Positions 10,110 to 20,971 of a stretch of DNA of 64,000 nt are shown here, piece after piece; the stretch's first letter is position 1; each line of letters begins with the position of its first letter. This DNA is from Meandrina meandrites. Lineage: Eukaryota > Cnidaria > Anthozoa > Scleractinia > Meandrinidae. The position numbers and the translations under genes were made by a program. The notes under the pieces are model-generated. The model made no database searches. It was not told where the DNA came from and worked only from the letters and a program-made list of their open reading frames with translations. The stretch is taken from NCBI GenBank assembly GCA_963693305.1, contig OY855904.1, positions 32,457,742 to 32,521,741 on the forward strand, in the 5' to 3' direction.

Positions 10110-11531
10110 ATGGCATCGAAACGAAGGAAATTGGCTCCTGTGCAACAGAAAGACAGACAAACCTCGGCTATAGAACCCTGGATACCTACTGAAGAAACGT
10201 TCGATAAGAGCCTTCCTTTGAGTGGAGAAGGAGTCGTGTCAGCTAACATCAAAAGGCGTACAACATTCGCGATTCGCATCAGACCAAAACCAAAACCAGA
10301 AGACACAGATGAGCAGGGTTATGTGGAGGTTGAAATAAGCAAAGAGAAAGCAGTGTTCAAATGTAAAAGTCCCGGCCATGAAATTGAAGTCGGACCAGAA
10401 ACTAAAGAAGGTCTTGAGGAAGAGAAAAAAGTATCCTACTGGTTCAGTTTCAATCGCAACGACAGGGTACTTAAATACGGGAAGGGGTACATCATGGAAG
10501 AAACCACTGAATTGACGAAAACTTTCCCGCCTGCTCCAGATACGGAAGGCGAAGAAGATCCATGGGATTTTATCTTTCGTCCAGACACAACTAAAGAGAT
10601 CGTGATCTACGATGTAGCGACCATTAAGACTCTGGCGATGCTTGAAGATCCAACACTGTCAGGAAAGTTGTCATGCTTGTCACAAGTGGACATGCAAGTC
10701 CAAGCTGACCATGCTTTTTGCCTTAGCTGCCAAGCTGACCAAATGAAGCTAACATCACTGGTCGAAGTGGAAAAGAGAGTGTCTTTCTATCCTCATCCAC
10801 TGACGTACAACTGGTCTCCTCTGGTACTCGATAGTTCCAGAGCGGCGCTCAACATACTGTCTTCCAACCACTACACGATGTCAGCCAGCCTCCCACCCAC
10901 TTGCCGAGAACTGTACGCAAATGTTACTTGTAATGGTGTAGCCTTGGACTGGCCGTATAGCGATCCAAGACTCTCTGACGCGATTACCTACAGCATCAAC
11001 ACAGAAGGCAAAATTCTTTACAAAAAGCTTAAAGAAAAGGAGGAACAAGGCGAGTTTAAATATCTGAGAGTCACCTTGGGGACCGAGCGCGGCTCTTCGC
11101 CTGGAGTTCCGTACGTGTTAGAGATTTGGCCTGCAAAATCCGCGAGCCCAATTCATAACCATGGCAATGCCTTCGCAGTGATAAAGGTGCTGTACGGAGC
11201 GGTAAAAGTTTCAATCTACAACAAAACTTGGGAAGACGACCAACACCAAGATGAACTGACGAGTTTCACAGCAAAGCAAGGAGATGTAACCTGGATCTCG
11301 CCTAACTGGTTCCAGACGCACAAGCTGACGAATGAGTCGACCCACCTGTTCTGTGCAACCATTCAGTGCTACAAGTACGGCAACGACGATCAGCTGATGT
11401 GGCCATACTTCGACTATTTGGATGGAAAAACAGTGAAGGAGTTCCTACCGGCTGCTGATTTCAAATTCAAGCAACTGCGAGAAGAGTTAATCAAGGAGTA
11501 TTGCGAGGACCATCTGCCTGAGGCAAATTAA
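10110..11531 (+). CDS. Cupin-fold protein, cysteine dioxygenase-like C-terminal domain
   Basis: A single uninterrupted 473-codon frame from ATG at 10110 to TAA. The C-terminal part (about residues 325-440) reads as an RmlC-like cupin resembling cysteine dioxygenases: motif PIHNHG with His349 and His351, a third His at 404 in QTHKLTN, and a downstream Tyr in the IQCYKY strand. This gives the three-His iron site expected for thiol dioxygenases. The Cys that forms the Cys-Tyr crosslink in animal cysteine dioxygenase, expected a few residues after the second His, appears absent. Residues 50-160 form a separate region (with YWFSFNRND and YGKGYIMEE) that I cannot name; 1-30 is basic and probably disordered. 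At more than twice the usual length of about 200 residues, it is not a plain cysteine dioxygenase. A candidate polyadenylation signal AATAAA lies far downstream at 12501-12506. Iron-dependent oxidation of a small thiol is an inference. Confidence 0.8.
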   Translation: MASKRRKLAPVQQKDRQTSAIEPWIPTEETFDKSLPLSGEGVVSANIKRRTTFAIRIRPKPKPEDTDEQGYVEVEISKEKAVFKCKSPGHEIEVGPETKEGLEEEKKVSYWFSFNRNDRVLKYGKGYIMEETTELTKTFPPAPDTEGEEDPWDFIFRPDTTKEIVIYDVATIKTLAMLEDPTLSGKLSCLSQVDMQVQADHAFCLSCQADQMKLTSLVEVEKRVSFYPHPLTYNWSPLVLDSSRAALNILSSNHYTMSASLPPTCRELYANVTCNGVALDWPYSDPRLSDAITYSINTEGKILYKKLKEKEEQGEFKYLRVTLGTERGSSPGVPYVLEIWPAKSASPIHNHGNAFAVIKVLYGAVKVSIYNKTWEDDQHQDELTSFTAKQGDVTWISPNWFQTHKLTNESTHLFCATIQCYKYGNDDQLMWPYFDYLDGKTVKEFLPAADFKFKQLREELIKEYCEDHLPEAN

Positions 11532-11834
11532 AACTTTGTAGAGGTATTTTGATTCCCTTAAGACTTGATATCTATCTAGTTGTGGACAGACAACTATTTG
11601 ATTTTCTTAAATGTTTTTTTTTTGGCAGTGCTTAGTTCAGTTTAGGGTGTTGACAACAAAGTTATCGACGACTTAAAAACAAGTGTGTGAAGCATGTCAT
11701 CGATGGCAGACTTTAGAAACATTAGTGATAGAAATATAAGTTTTCTTTTCCGAAAGAAATAGCATTTCATGTCGCAATGATCCACATGTCGCTGTAGGAA
11801 TTTCGTCATTTTGTCTAACGAGGACAAACGTGGG

Positions 11835-12215
11835 TAACTTATACGCCGAGTAGGAGTTTCTCTGATAAGGCAATTAAAAGCGATTGAAAATGACGTGACT
11901 TAAACTTTAACACATAGAGCAGCAGTTTCTCAGGCAGTTTACTAAGGCAATTAACACTTTTTTTTATTTTCTCGACCGATTATAAACGACATAACTAACT
12001 TAAGTACACAGAGCAGAAGTTTCTCAAGAACTTCAATATTGCAGTTAAAACGGACGGTTTTAATTTCTTCATCGATTAAATAGGACATGACGTAATTTCT
12101 CATGTATTTTGAATGTGTCGTTTAAACAAACGGTTCAAGCGATTCAGAAACGACGTGACTAACTTAAATACACAGAAGCATAAGTTTCTCGTGCATTTCA
12201 TAAACAAAGTTATTT
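11835..12215. repeat. Degenerate tandem repeat, about 75-90 bp units
   Basis: At least five diverged units share a core like CAGAAGTTTCTC preceded by GACGTGACTAACTTAAATACACAG (cores near 11852, 11925, 12015, 12088 and 12181). They lie about 320 bp after the cupin stop codon, in or beyond its 3' untranslated region. Confidence 0.6.
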
Positions 12216-12823
12216 TTATCTCTTAAGTTTGACCTCAACCGGCCAAAATATTTGGACTGCTGCCTGCTGTTCCAAGCATTAATTGTCAATCATTTTTTCA
12301 AAGGTGGATTTGCATGTCCTAGTGGCGGAATGACTGCCAATAGGCGTATTTGTTATGAGTTGCTTCTACTTTGCTATGTTTAATCATAATGTAGTACTTA
12401 AGTGAGTAGTCAGATTACAGCAGCAATATAACTATAATGTAATAAGATAACTGGAATATTAATATTCTTACATGATGTAACGCCTCCTTGAATACATATG
12501 AATAAAGTAGCAATTTATGAAAGCCGTTTTTACTATTCCGTTTAACTATTTTGGATTGAAGTTTTGACTTCATATTTGGCAGGATCTATTTTGAGTGACC
12601 TCCCTCCCCCAGCCCCCTCCCAGTAAGTTATGGATAACTTTGGCCTCTAGCGTTTCATTAACTATTCATGAGGGTGCAAACCAATCCCAGCACAGTATTC
12701 AAAACACATGTACGCAAATGTAAACCCCAATACAAATCAAATAATAGAATTAACTTTTGGTACAAACTCCTGCTCGGCTAATTAGTATTCATTAACTTTT
12801 GATACAGATCTCTAACGAATCGC

Positions 12824-12952
12824 ATAACAATACTTTGCATTCAATGGCTAGCCTGTTGGCTCCCCATTGTAAACGCCCAAACAGATCTCCCGCGAATATT
12901 TTATCTAGCACTACTTATCAATCATTAACAGTTGTACTGGACTAATTTTAAT
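12824..12952. repeat. Duplicated locus, copy 1, right part
   Basis: Begins ATAACAATACTTTGCATTCA and matches 13706-13835 up to GGACTAATTTTAAT, where both copies diverge. It marks the right end of the extra cupin-bearing segment. Confidence 0.8.
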
Positions 12953-13072
12953 CAGTGATCAGCAATTAGCCTGCTCTTAAAAGCAGGAAACCGCGTAGGC
13001 TGTAACAGTGAGAAAATGGAGCAATGTGCATTTTGACAATGTGTATTTAACTTTGGTCTGAATCCAGCGTTT

Positions 13073-13835
13073 AAGAATTTAAACGCGTCCATCAAGGTCA
13101 ATTTACGCGTCAGTTGGTTTCAAATGTTTTCTTCATATCCTTAGGGTAAAAATATGAAGAAAGAACTATAGGTACAACCTAGTTTCACTGGGAAAGAAAT
13201 TGTTGCACAAAAAGGCAATATTTCTAGATTATTTAATGTATCGCGTGATCAGCGCGCTAAGCACAACATACTTCCTCGGCAATGCGTATTTGGGTCAGAG
13301 TCAAGGGCACTTAACACTTCAGTGGGTTTTGAAGTATTTTGATAATATCAGTTGGGTACAAATAAATTATGAAGAAAGACTCAAGAAAGAACCATTGGTA
13401 AACCAAATATCAGTGTGAAGGAACTTGTTGCACAAACAAGCGATAGTTCTTTATCCCTTTCATGTTATGTGATAAGAACTACGCAATTAGTCTGCTTTAA
13501 AGCAGGAAGTCACAAAGTTCATCCTTGATAATGACGACAATGCGTGTATTTTGGTCTGAGACAAGGTCATTTTTCTTAACACATCAGTGGGGTTTGAAGG
13601 ACTTCGTTTATGTATATTAAGAACGAATCAAGGAAGCACCATGCATATGATCAACCTAATATAAGTGTGAAGGATACCGTTATAACGTATCAATCCTGTT
13701 TGCCTCATAACAATACTTCGCATTCAATGGCTAGCCTATCAGCTCGCCATTGTAAACGCCCATACAGATCTCCCGCGAATATTTTATCTAGCACTACTTA
13801 TCAATCATTAACAGTTGTACTGGACTAATTTTAAT
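13073..13835. repeat. Duplicated locus, copy 2 (without the cupin segment)
   Basis: Equivalent of 9479-10088 joined directly to the equivalent of 12824-12952. The junction is at about 13705 (TGCCTC then ATAACAAT), with at most one base of ambiguity. Short open frames here (13200-13418 and 13610-13828) have no matching open frames in copy 1 and are not genes. Confidence 0.85.
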
Positions 13836-15980
13836 TGTCGTTTACTAAATTTCTAGTCTATCGATGCTCTTAGTAGACAAGTCATGAAATTCCAATTGCC
13901 TTTTTTTCATAGCGACGTCTCACGTTAGGCAGTCTATGTTATCAATATGAAAACAAGGTATTTCGAGCAAGGAATTATTTAGTTTAGTTAACAATTGCCA
14001 AATTTTAACGTCAGTCTGTAAACTGTAAATATTGCTACTACAAAACTTGTTGACTTTCAATCAATCAATCATTTATTATCCACGTAACGTCTAGTGAGCT
14101 AGAAGCTCGTTCAAAATACGTACGTGCAGATATACGGCAAACCAGTGTCAGTGTAGTGTGTGTATAACTTCATGTCAAAATTGCATAGGAGTTAGATCAA
14201 GATGTACTCGAAAACATGGACACTGCCTCCATGAATTGATCATGGGTTACGGATGTTATTGGTCTGGTGTGACCAGCTTTATTGGCGTGGCGTTAATATT
14301 ATTATTGTATTGAAGGAGGTGTGTAATGGATTTTAACCAAATTTAGGCATAGGAAATGGCCATAAAATTCGATGTAATATAGAAATAACCGCTAAAAACA
14401 GCAAAGGTACATTTCAAAAACATAGCAAAATACAAAAGAAGGTACGGATGGCCAAAAGTGAAGAAGATTGAAACGGATTGCGATATGGGTTTTTGAAATA
14501 CTGTTGGGCTGAACAGTTTTCAAAGTTAATCTCATTTGCTTGTAACTTTAAATTATAACGACTGGGAGACGCATTTGGTTTTGATGAAGCTATGGCTTTG
14601 TCATTTAGATCCATAGAATTAATTTATTTGCAAACATTAAGTTTCATAGCGAGTATTTGGCAAAGTTAATAAACTCAACCGCGACACAGTCCCTTTAAGC
14701 ATGACGTTATTCGGCAAACGGCAAATGCGAGGTTGCCATTCATTTTGTAACCTTTTTGTCGAATTCTAAAATAGATCCCTGAAAAAAAGGGAGAAAATCG
14801 CACATTCACGACAAACACAAACCTATTTATTTCTTCAAACAAGCGCCAAAAGGCAGAGCAAACGGCAAAAGCTCTACTTCTGCCGTGGAAAAACAAACAT
14901 CATGCTTAATCTTTGTAGTATTCTATTCGTTTAGGATCAGATTTTCGCAAGCTTTGTACTCCGTAAGGAGTTATTATCTAGTTGTATTTCGGGTTACCAG
15001 GTAATTTTGATTAATTGTAAAGACATAACAAAGAAGGACGAATATGACATTCCCTAATTAGTGGTTGCTTCTTTTACATTAAGCGCGGGGTAGGATCAGG
15101 ATTCTCGTCCAATCGTTATTTCGGAGTCTTAGATTCGCTTTTGCGTAGCACTGGTTGTTTGTCAAATCTATTACGGGTCCAGTGGCTAACACTGCAAAAA
15201 AGGATGTCAAATTGTAAGCCATTAAAAAAAAAAAACTCAATCAAGTTTTGTTTCCGTGAAATTCGCCTTTTAAACGAAGCATACCATAATATTCTCTTGT
15301 CGTTTCATTTGAGTATCGTCCCTAAAATATTTGACAGGAACTTATCGAACTCAGTGTTCGCGAGAATTTGTTCTCAGCTCTATAAGCGAGAGTCTCGAAT
15401 CCAAATTCGCGATTTTTTTTCTGCCAAACGCAGAGAATCGGTTATCCGAGAAATATAGTTTTCCACACTTTTTTTATTCTTCTTTTCACTTAGTGTACAG
15501 CTGAATATCAGCTGAACTTATAATTAACTTTTCAACAACAAAAAATGACAGACCATCCAGTAACTAAACCAGCTGAAAACCAACATCTAGTACAATTGTT
15601 CATAATGAGGCCGAATGGCGAACACAAATGAAAATACCTAAACGTGTTTTTAAACTTCATCAATTTTCAGCGAAGCGCTTTCTAGCACCAAAAACAGTTG
15701 TTTATAAAACAACATTTTTGATCTTTTATCAAACATTTAAGCGTAAAATGACTTCAAGTCAAGCTTTTCAAAAAGTTAACAAGCAGATCACTTTAGTGAC
15801 CAAGTTGTGTAAGCCAATTATGAAAACTATCTTCCGGTGAAAAGGGAAGAATAACAGTGACATCTGAATTATTCGTTATCGAAGACCAACAAATTGTGGC
15901 TCACACGATTTCAGGGAAAACGCTTAATTGTTCGTAATGGTTTCCCAGTTTTGCGCTCAGCAGTTGAAAGAATATAAAAT
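13836..15980. other. No host gene; repeat relics
   Basis: The sequence around 14045-14090 (reverse strand AATAAATGATTGATTGATTG) looks like the short-repeat 3' tail of a CR1/L2-type LINE lying on the minus strand, but no coding part is recognisable above it. A relic MITE is at 14690-14915. The open frame at 15141-15458 has no known features. Confidence 0.4.
14690..14915. mobile_element. Degenerate relative of the TA-flanked MITE at 21289-21517
   Basis: The ends read TTTAAGCATGACGTTATTCG and, on the other side, CATCATGCTTAATCTTTG. Internal GGCAAACGGCAAA words match the terminal repeats of the element at 21289. The size (about 225 bp) is also the same. Substitutions and lost symmetry show an older copy. 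Confidence 0.6.
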
Positions 15981-15989
15981 ACTCATACG

Positions 15990-16672
15990 TCTTTTTGAAA
16001 CTGTTATCGCAATTCGCGCCTTGTGTAAATCCTCGTCGATACCCACTAATTTAAAGAAATTGTTCCTAAGTCTTGCCTTCTCTGATCTTGCCGTGGGATT
16101 GTTTGCTCAACTAATGCTTGGCGCTATCGTAGCAGTGATGTTAAAGATGGGAGCCACTGGAAAATATAGATTCGACTTCTACTGTCGACGCCAAAACGTG
16201 TTATTATTGCCGTGGTGTCCTTATGGTTAACAAGTGGCGTTGCTGCTTCCATATTCATATCACTTCCTAACAGCAATACAAGGGTATCTAATGTTATTGA
16301 ATTTGTTGGCCTCCTCGTTACAACTGTGGCTCATTTTCGCATTTACAAGGTTGCCAGATATCATCATAATCAGATTCAAAGTCAGTGGCGGCTGCAAAAT
16401 GGTCAAGCAATGGAGATACTTCGAGAGGAAAAGTAGGCTTTAAATGCTTTGTTGTTTTAAGCTGTTTTTCTTGTTTGTTACTTTCCACATTTACTTTGTT
16501 AAATTTTGTTGTTATATACGGATAATCCTCCAACAGCGCTTCTAGCCGTACATCAGTCCTCGCTATTCTTCATTCTACTGAATTCTTCATTAAACCCGCT
16601 GGTGTATCGCGAGATTTGCGATATTATGAAAAGCACAGCAAAAAGCATGATCTGCATCAACTGGTCTGGCTA
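15990..16672 (+). pseudogene. Broken class A GPCR, paralogue of 19196-20155
   Basis: The reading IRALCKSSSIPTNLKKLFLS and the following SDLAVGLFAQLMLG match the first cytoplasmic loop and TM2 of the intact receptor at 19196. About 135 nt covering TM3 to the start of TM4, including the Asp-Arg-Phe motif, are deleted at about 16190-16200. The frame then shifts and continues through TM4-TM5 (VEFVGLLVTT-like, IYKVARYHHNQIQ) to a stop at about 16437. Scattered TM6/TM7 remnants are seen to about 16672. There is no start codon or TM1. It is clearly non-functional and lies 3.2 kb upstream of the intact gene in the same orientation, consistent with tandem duplication and decay. Confidence 0.85.
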
Positions 16673-17149
16673 AAAGTCATAAACTGTGTTTGCCAAGATT
16701 AGGTCAAAATGTCTTTTCTTAAAACAATTTTATCGTTAATTTTACATTGTTGAAAGTGAAAACTCGCTTTGAGAGCTTTCGTTTGTCGACAATCATATAA
16801 TGGTTTAAGTGAAATTGTGCTAGCCTTTTATTCTTAGTTATGAGGGATTATTCATCGTTTCACATGTTTATGTGAATAACATGAACACTTTAACCATGTT
16901 ATCGACCTTTCTATTTTGCAGGACCTAATTTGGCGGTACCATTTTTGTAATGTTTTGCTCACACAAAAAATTCAAAGACCATGCTCAAAAGCTGTTTTAG
17001 TATACATTAGCATACATTGTGCTTACTGACTCCATTCGTGCAAAACATTTTGTTTTCGGCCAAAGTAAGCTAAAATAAATAAAGTATAAGAAAACATTTT
17101 CCCGGTTGTAATGTGTACTTTTACATTTAGATTCCATTTATTGCTGATT

Positions 17150-17400
17150 CATATTTTCACACTGGAACAGTTTGCCAGCTTATATAAAGAAGCTTCGTTT
17201 GAATCTTTTAAACGTGCCGTTAGGGATAAATTTTTGAAAGAACGATTAGGTTTTATTATCTAGAGTATTGTAAATAGTACTTTATGTTAACTTTTTTATA
17301 TAGTTTTTAGTTTTAGATAGAGGACCACAAGTTTATTAGCGTTCTCCACTCTTTAGTGTTACCCTCTTGAAATAAATAGTTTACTAATGTATATTTTTAC
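17150..17400 (+). mobile_element. 5'-truncated LINE 3' end
   Basis: Two overlapping frames give the typical end of a non-LTR reverse transcriptase ORF: WNSLPAYIK, then, after one frameshift, SFESFKRAVRDKFLKERLG and a stop at about 17263. About 130 bp of AT-rich 3' untranslated sequence with AATAAA follows. Only the last 40 or so residues of the polymerase remain. Confidence 0.55.
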
Positions 17401-17577
17401 AAACCAGCTATTAACAGCGTGCATTTGCATTTGATGAGCGTAGCGTTTTTCACCCTTTTCCCTCTCTTTTGAATTGTTTTGCCAATCATTTTTTTCAAGC
17501 ATGGTTTTCTTTTGATCCCTAGTCGTAAATCAGTAATTTTAAAAACACTCGATGGCCTGCCAATAAATGACTTAAAG

Positions 17578-18039
17578 GAGGGTCGTACAGGGGTATTCTC
17601 GTGACGCGTGATTAGCTGATTTTATTTTCCGTGAAACGTGAATTTAATAAATTTATTATTCGTGACCCGTGACCGGAAGGTTTTGCGTGACACGTGAAGA
17701 GCTTGAATTAATAACCGATATTCGTGATTTCACCACTTTATTGACTTTATTTTGCGTGATTTTGAGACGCGAGACCTCAAATGTGACCTCCGTATAATTA
17801 TCGTAACGTCAAACACTCTTTGTAGAGTAAGAACAGGATAAAAGAGTATGTTTCTTTCTTATTTTCGTAATTTCTTAATCAATTTTGATTTCTTCAAACA
17901 CTATTTGTAGCGTAGGAAACAGGATAAAAGAGTACTTATTTTCGTGATTCGGGAAAATGAAATTTCAATATCCGTGATCCGTGATTCGTTATTTTTTTCG
18001 TCCGTGAATCGTGCCAGAGACCCCCCCTGTACGACCCTC
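17578..18039. mobile_element. 462-bp MITE with CGTGA-rich interior
   Basis: The inverted ends are GAGGGTCGTACAGGGG and CCCCTGTACGACCCTC, with direct TTAAAG on both sides (17572-17577 and 18040-18045). The interior has a striking density of CGTGA/CGTGATTCGTGA-type words (CGTGACGCGTGA, CGTGAAACGTGAA, CGTGACCCGTGACC, CGTGATCCGTGATTCG), without being a strict tandem array. It has no coding potential. The superfamily is uncertain: the flank contains TTAA, but the terminal symmetry fits a 6-bp duplication best. Confidence 0.8.
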
Positions 18040-18356
18040 TTAAAGCAAATAAAAAAGCCTTGAATCAATCTTCCTCAGTTTAAAAATTGTAATTTTTGCT
18101 ATTTGAAGAGCGATTCCTAAAAATAGTTTTAGTTAATTACTAAAAGAGCGTTATTAATATTCAAAACAATAATTACTTGACATAAGATGACTTAAAATAT
18201 AACTGCAAAACTTGTGGCCATGCTGTGAGAATTGCCTTTCAGAAGACGGAACAAAGTTAAATATTAAAATTTAAAATCAATTTAAAATTTGGTGCGCTCG
18301 CCGACGGTTACAGTTATAAAAGAAAAAAAGTATTTGAATTCGTCATGGAGTTGGAG

Positions 18357-18580
18357 AAGGTAAGGTAAGGTAAGGTAAGGTAAGGTAAGGTAAGGTAAGG
18401 TAAGGTAAGGTAAGGTAAGGTAAGGTAAGGTAAGGTAAGGTAAGGTAAGGTAAGGTAAGGTAAGGTAAGCTATGCTATGCTAAGCTAAGCTAAGCTAAGC
18501 TAAGCTAAGCTAAGCTAAGCTAAGCTAAGCTAAGCTAAGCTAAGCTAAGCTAAGCTAAGCTAAGCTAAGCTAAGCTAAGG
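18357..18580. repeat. Pentanucleotide microsatellite, (GGTAA)n then (GCTAA)n
   Basis: About 22 units of GGTAA (18357-18468) change through GCTATGCTATGC into about 20 units of GCTAA (18480-18578), with one final GGTAA. The two halves differ by one base per unit, so one variant has been homogenised separately in each half. Confidence 0.95.
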
Positions 18581-19195
18581 TAATTTTAGTCGCAGACGTA
18601 GGGAGTGGTTGTCCTGCACGAGCGAGGAGCTCGAGATGAGAATTTGATATAAAAAAGTGTTAGGTTAGGCAGGTTACTTTTTCTTCTTGAATGCATGTGG
18701 AGGAGAAATCTCTCATCTTTGTAATTTCTAACCCATACTCCTTATAACTATTACATTTGCAGCAGCCCGCAGCAGCATTATTTATTTATCGTACACGAAA
18801 AAGGTAATTGGTTTTTACTACCACCTGTCCGTAAAACAATAATTCGTGGCGCAATTTGCTTTCAATTGACAGTATTGCGTATTCATTGACTTTACAGGAT
18901 GAGAAACGAAGCAATTCTTATGACTTTTCGTTTGTTAGTTGTCAATCAATACAAGACATTGTTTCCGAACAACGAAAAATTTCATCAGTACTCTGAAATC
19001 AAATTATTTACCATGAACATAACAAAACCTTATTACATCAACCTGTTCAAAACAAAGACACAGCTCATGGCTTAATAATAAGGAAGCAGTTTTATGTTGT
19101 GAAATGGAGAGTGGATTAATCAAAAGGAGCATTTAATATCCGGTTTATCGGAAGCTGTGGTGAGCGAATTAGCTGTAGCGAAGGTGTTTTTTTAC

Positions 19196-20155
19196 ATGTT
19201 CGATATGGCAGCCGAGCTCTGTAATAACAAACTGGCCGAAAATGAAAAGCTTCTTCATTTTTACGGGAGTTTTATGATAGCGTTTTGCGTTTTAAACCTG
19301 GCACTTTCGCTTGTCGCAACTCTTGGCAATTATGTTGTTATTCGCGCCTTGTCCAAAGCTTCATCGATACCAGCTACTCTAAAGAAGTTGTTCTTGAATC
19401 TTGCTGTCTCCGATTTTGCTGTGGGATTGTTTGCTCAGTTAATGCTTGGTATAATCATCGCAGTGATGTTGAATATGGCAGCCAGTGGAAACTACAACTT
19501 TGACGTCTTATGTCCAAACATTTTAACTGTGTGTTTCTTCGTTATATATCTTCTCACTTGTGCATCGTTCTTGACCATTGTCATTATTGCCGTAGACAGA
19601 TTTCTAGCAGTTTTTCTTCATCTCCGATATCAAGAGCTTGTCACCCCCAAAAGTGTTCTGATTGCATTGCTGTCTCTATGGTTAATAAGTATTGCTGCTG
19701 CTTCCATGTACATTATACTTCCTACTCAAAATAACATGCTAGTTGTGACTGTTGAATTTGTTGGCCTTCTCGTAACAACCGTGGGATATATCCGTATTTA
19801 CAAAGTTGTGAGATATCACCAGAATCAGATACAAAACCAGTTTCAACTGCAAGATAATCATAAAGTTGAGTTACTCCGAGAAAAGAAGTCCACCATGAAT
19901 GCTTTGTTTGTGTACATGGTTTTCGTCGCTTGCTTTGTTCCAAATTTATGCTGTATTATTTTGCGAAGTGCAGATGGTCGTCGATTATCTTTTTTGGTAG
20001 CTAATCACGTCTCAGGTTTCCTCGTTCTTTTGAATTCTTCTTTAAACCCCATCATTTACTGTTGGCGATATCGCGAAATTCGTGAAATCGTGAAAGCCTT
20101 CGTCAAAAAGTTATTTGTCGCCGAGAATCCATTATCAGACGGATTGCAGTTATAA
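19196..20155 (+). CDS. Class A (rhodopsin-like) G protein-coupled receptor
   Basis: Intact 319-codon intronless receptor from ATG at 19196 (a second ATG is at 19205; the frame extends upstream only through non-ATG codons). Seven hydrophobic segments are visible. Class A landmarks: GNYVVIRAL in TM1, LNLAVSDFAVGL with the sodium-site Asp in TM2, a Cys before TM3, VDRFLAV (DRF in place of DRY) at the end of TM3, a Trp in TM4, FVPN in TM6, and NSSLNPIIYCW with NPxxY in TM7. Then comes a short basic tail without an obvious palmitoylation cluster. The extracellular loops are very short, as in adenosine and melanocortin receptor relatives, which best-hit searches in corals often return; the ligand cannot be inferred. 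It would act at the plasma membrane through heterotrimeric G proteins. Confidence 0.92.
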   Translation: MFDMAAELCNNKLAENEKLLHFYGSFMIAFCVLNLALSLVATLGNYVVIRALSKASSIPATLKKLFLNLAVSDFAVGLFAQLMLGIIIAVMLNMAASGNYNFDVLCPNILTVCFFVIYLLTCASFLTIVIIAVDRFLAVFLHLRYQELVTPKSVLIALLSLWLISIAAASMYIILPTQNNMLVVTVEFVGLLVTTVGYIRIYKVVRYHQNQIQNQFQLQDNHKVELLREKKSTMNALFVYMVFVACFVPNLCCIILRSADGRRLSFLVANHVSGFLVLLNSSLNPIIYCWRYREIREIVKAFVKKLFVAENPLSDGLQL

Positions 20156-20886
20156 AGGGCGTATCTTGGAAGGATACTGTCGGAAAAAAGTGTTCTATAT
20201 TTGCTCACTTGCAAAGCAAACTGCAACCTTTGACGAAAAGTCCAAGCGGTCAATCCCAAACAAGACGCCTTTCTGTCAGCAAGGTGGCAGCCAAAAGCAA
20301 GCTGTCAAATTTATGGAAGAAGGCTCGGAACAAGATGGATCCGGACCATATGACATTAATTTGATAGTATTGGACGTGATTACCGTCTGTTGATTTAACA
20401 TTCGTGCAACGTTAAGTAACACACTTGCCAAGCTTTTTCCTGTTATTACAATTACGAGAGTTAGGGCTCACATCTCAACGATTGACTTGCACCTTGGTTC
20501 ATTCCTAGATTTGCAAGTTGTTTAAAGACAAAGCATAAAAGAAATAAAATGAAATGAAAATGCTTGCTGTTTCATCTTTTCTCGTGTCACACGAGATAGA
20601 GGGATTTAACAGCAAAATAAATTAAACCGCTTCTAAAGTGAATGCAATTTGACGATTTGTTGACACCGAGCTATTCATACTTAAACAAAGAGGTCAGGCC
20701 TGAAACTGTAGCCATTTACTCCACTCCCCTCATGTCAAATGGAAAGAGAAAAGTTAAGCATGTCAACGATATTTGGCCCGTTCCAGTTTTGTCTGTTCCA
20801 TTCCGAAAAGGGTTCACAGGCGCCTATGCTGAACTTTCGAGAACGGAACGGATAAGAATCTGTTCCGTTCCCACTTTTCTCCTTCC

Positions 20887-20970
20887 TGTAATGCTTGTTG
20901 AAGGACGTTTATTCAACTGACTGTGTGCGAAGGCCCACAGCTTGCATAATGAATTAAATTACACGTGCAA
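20887..20970 (-). repeat. Truncated 3' LTR
   Basis: About 84 bp that match the last two thirds of the LTR at 22216-22341 with a few substitutions (GAAGGACG versus GAAGGGCG). The outer end is intact next to the CTTCC duplication. Confidence 0.85.
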
Positions 20971-20971
20971 T

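Noticed and set aside
20642..20920. 92-codon open frame overlapping the LTR element boundary
   Set aside because: It runs into the LTR and crosses the target duplication; not a gene.
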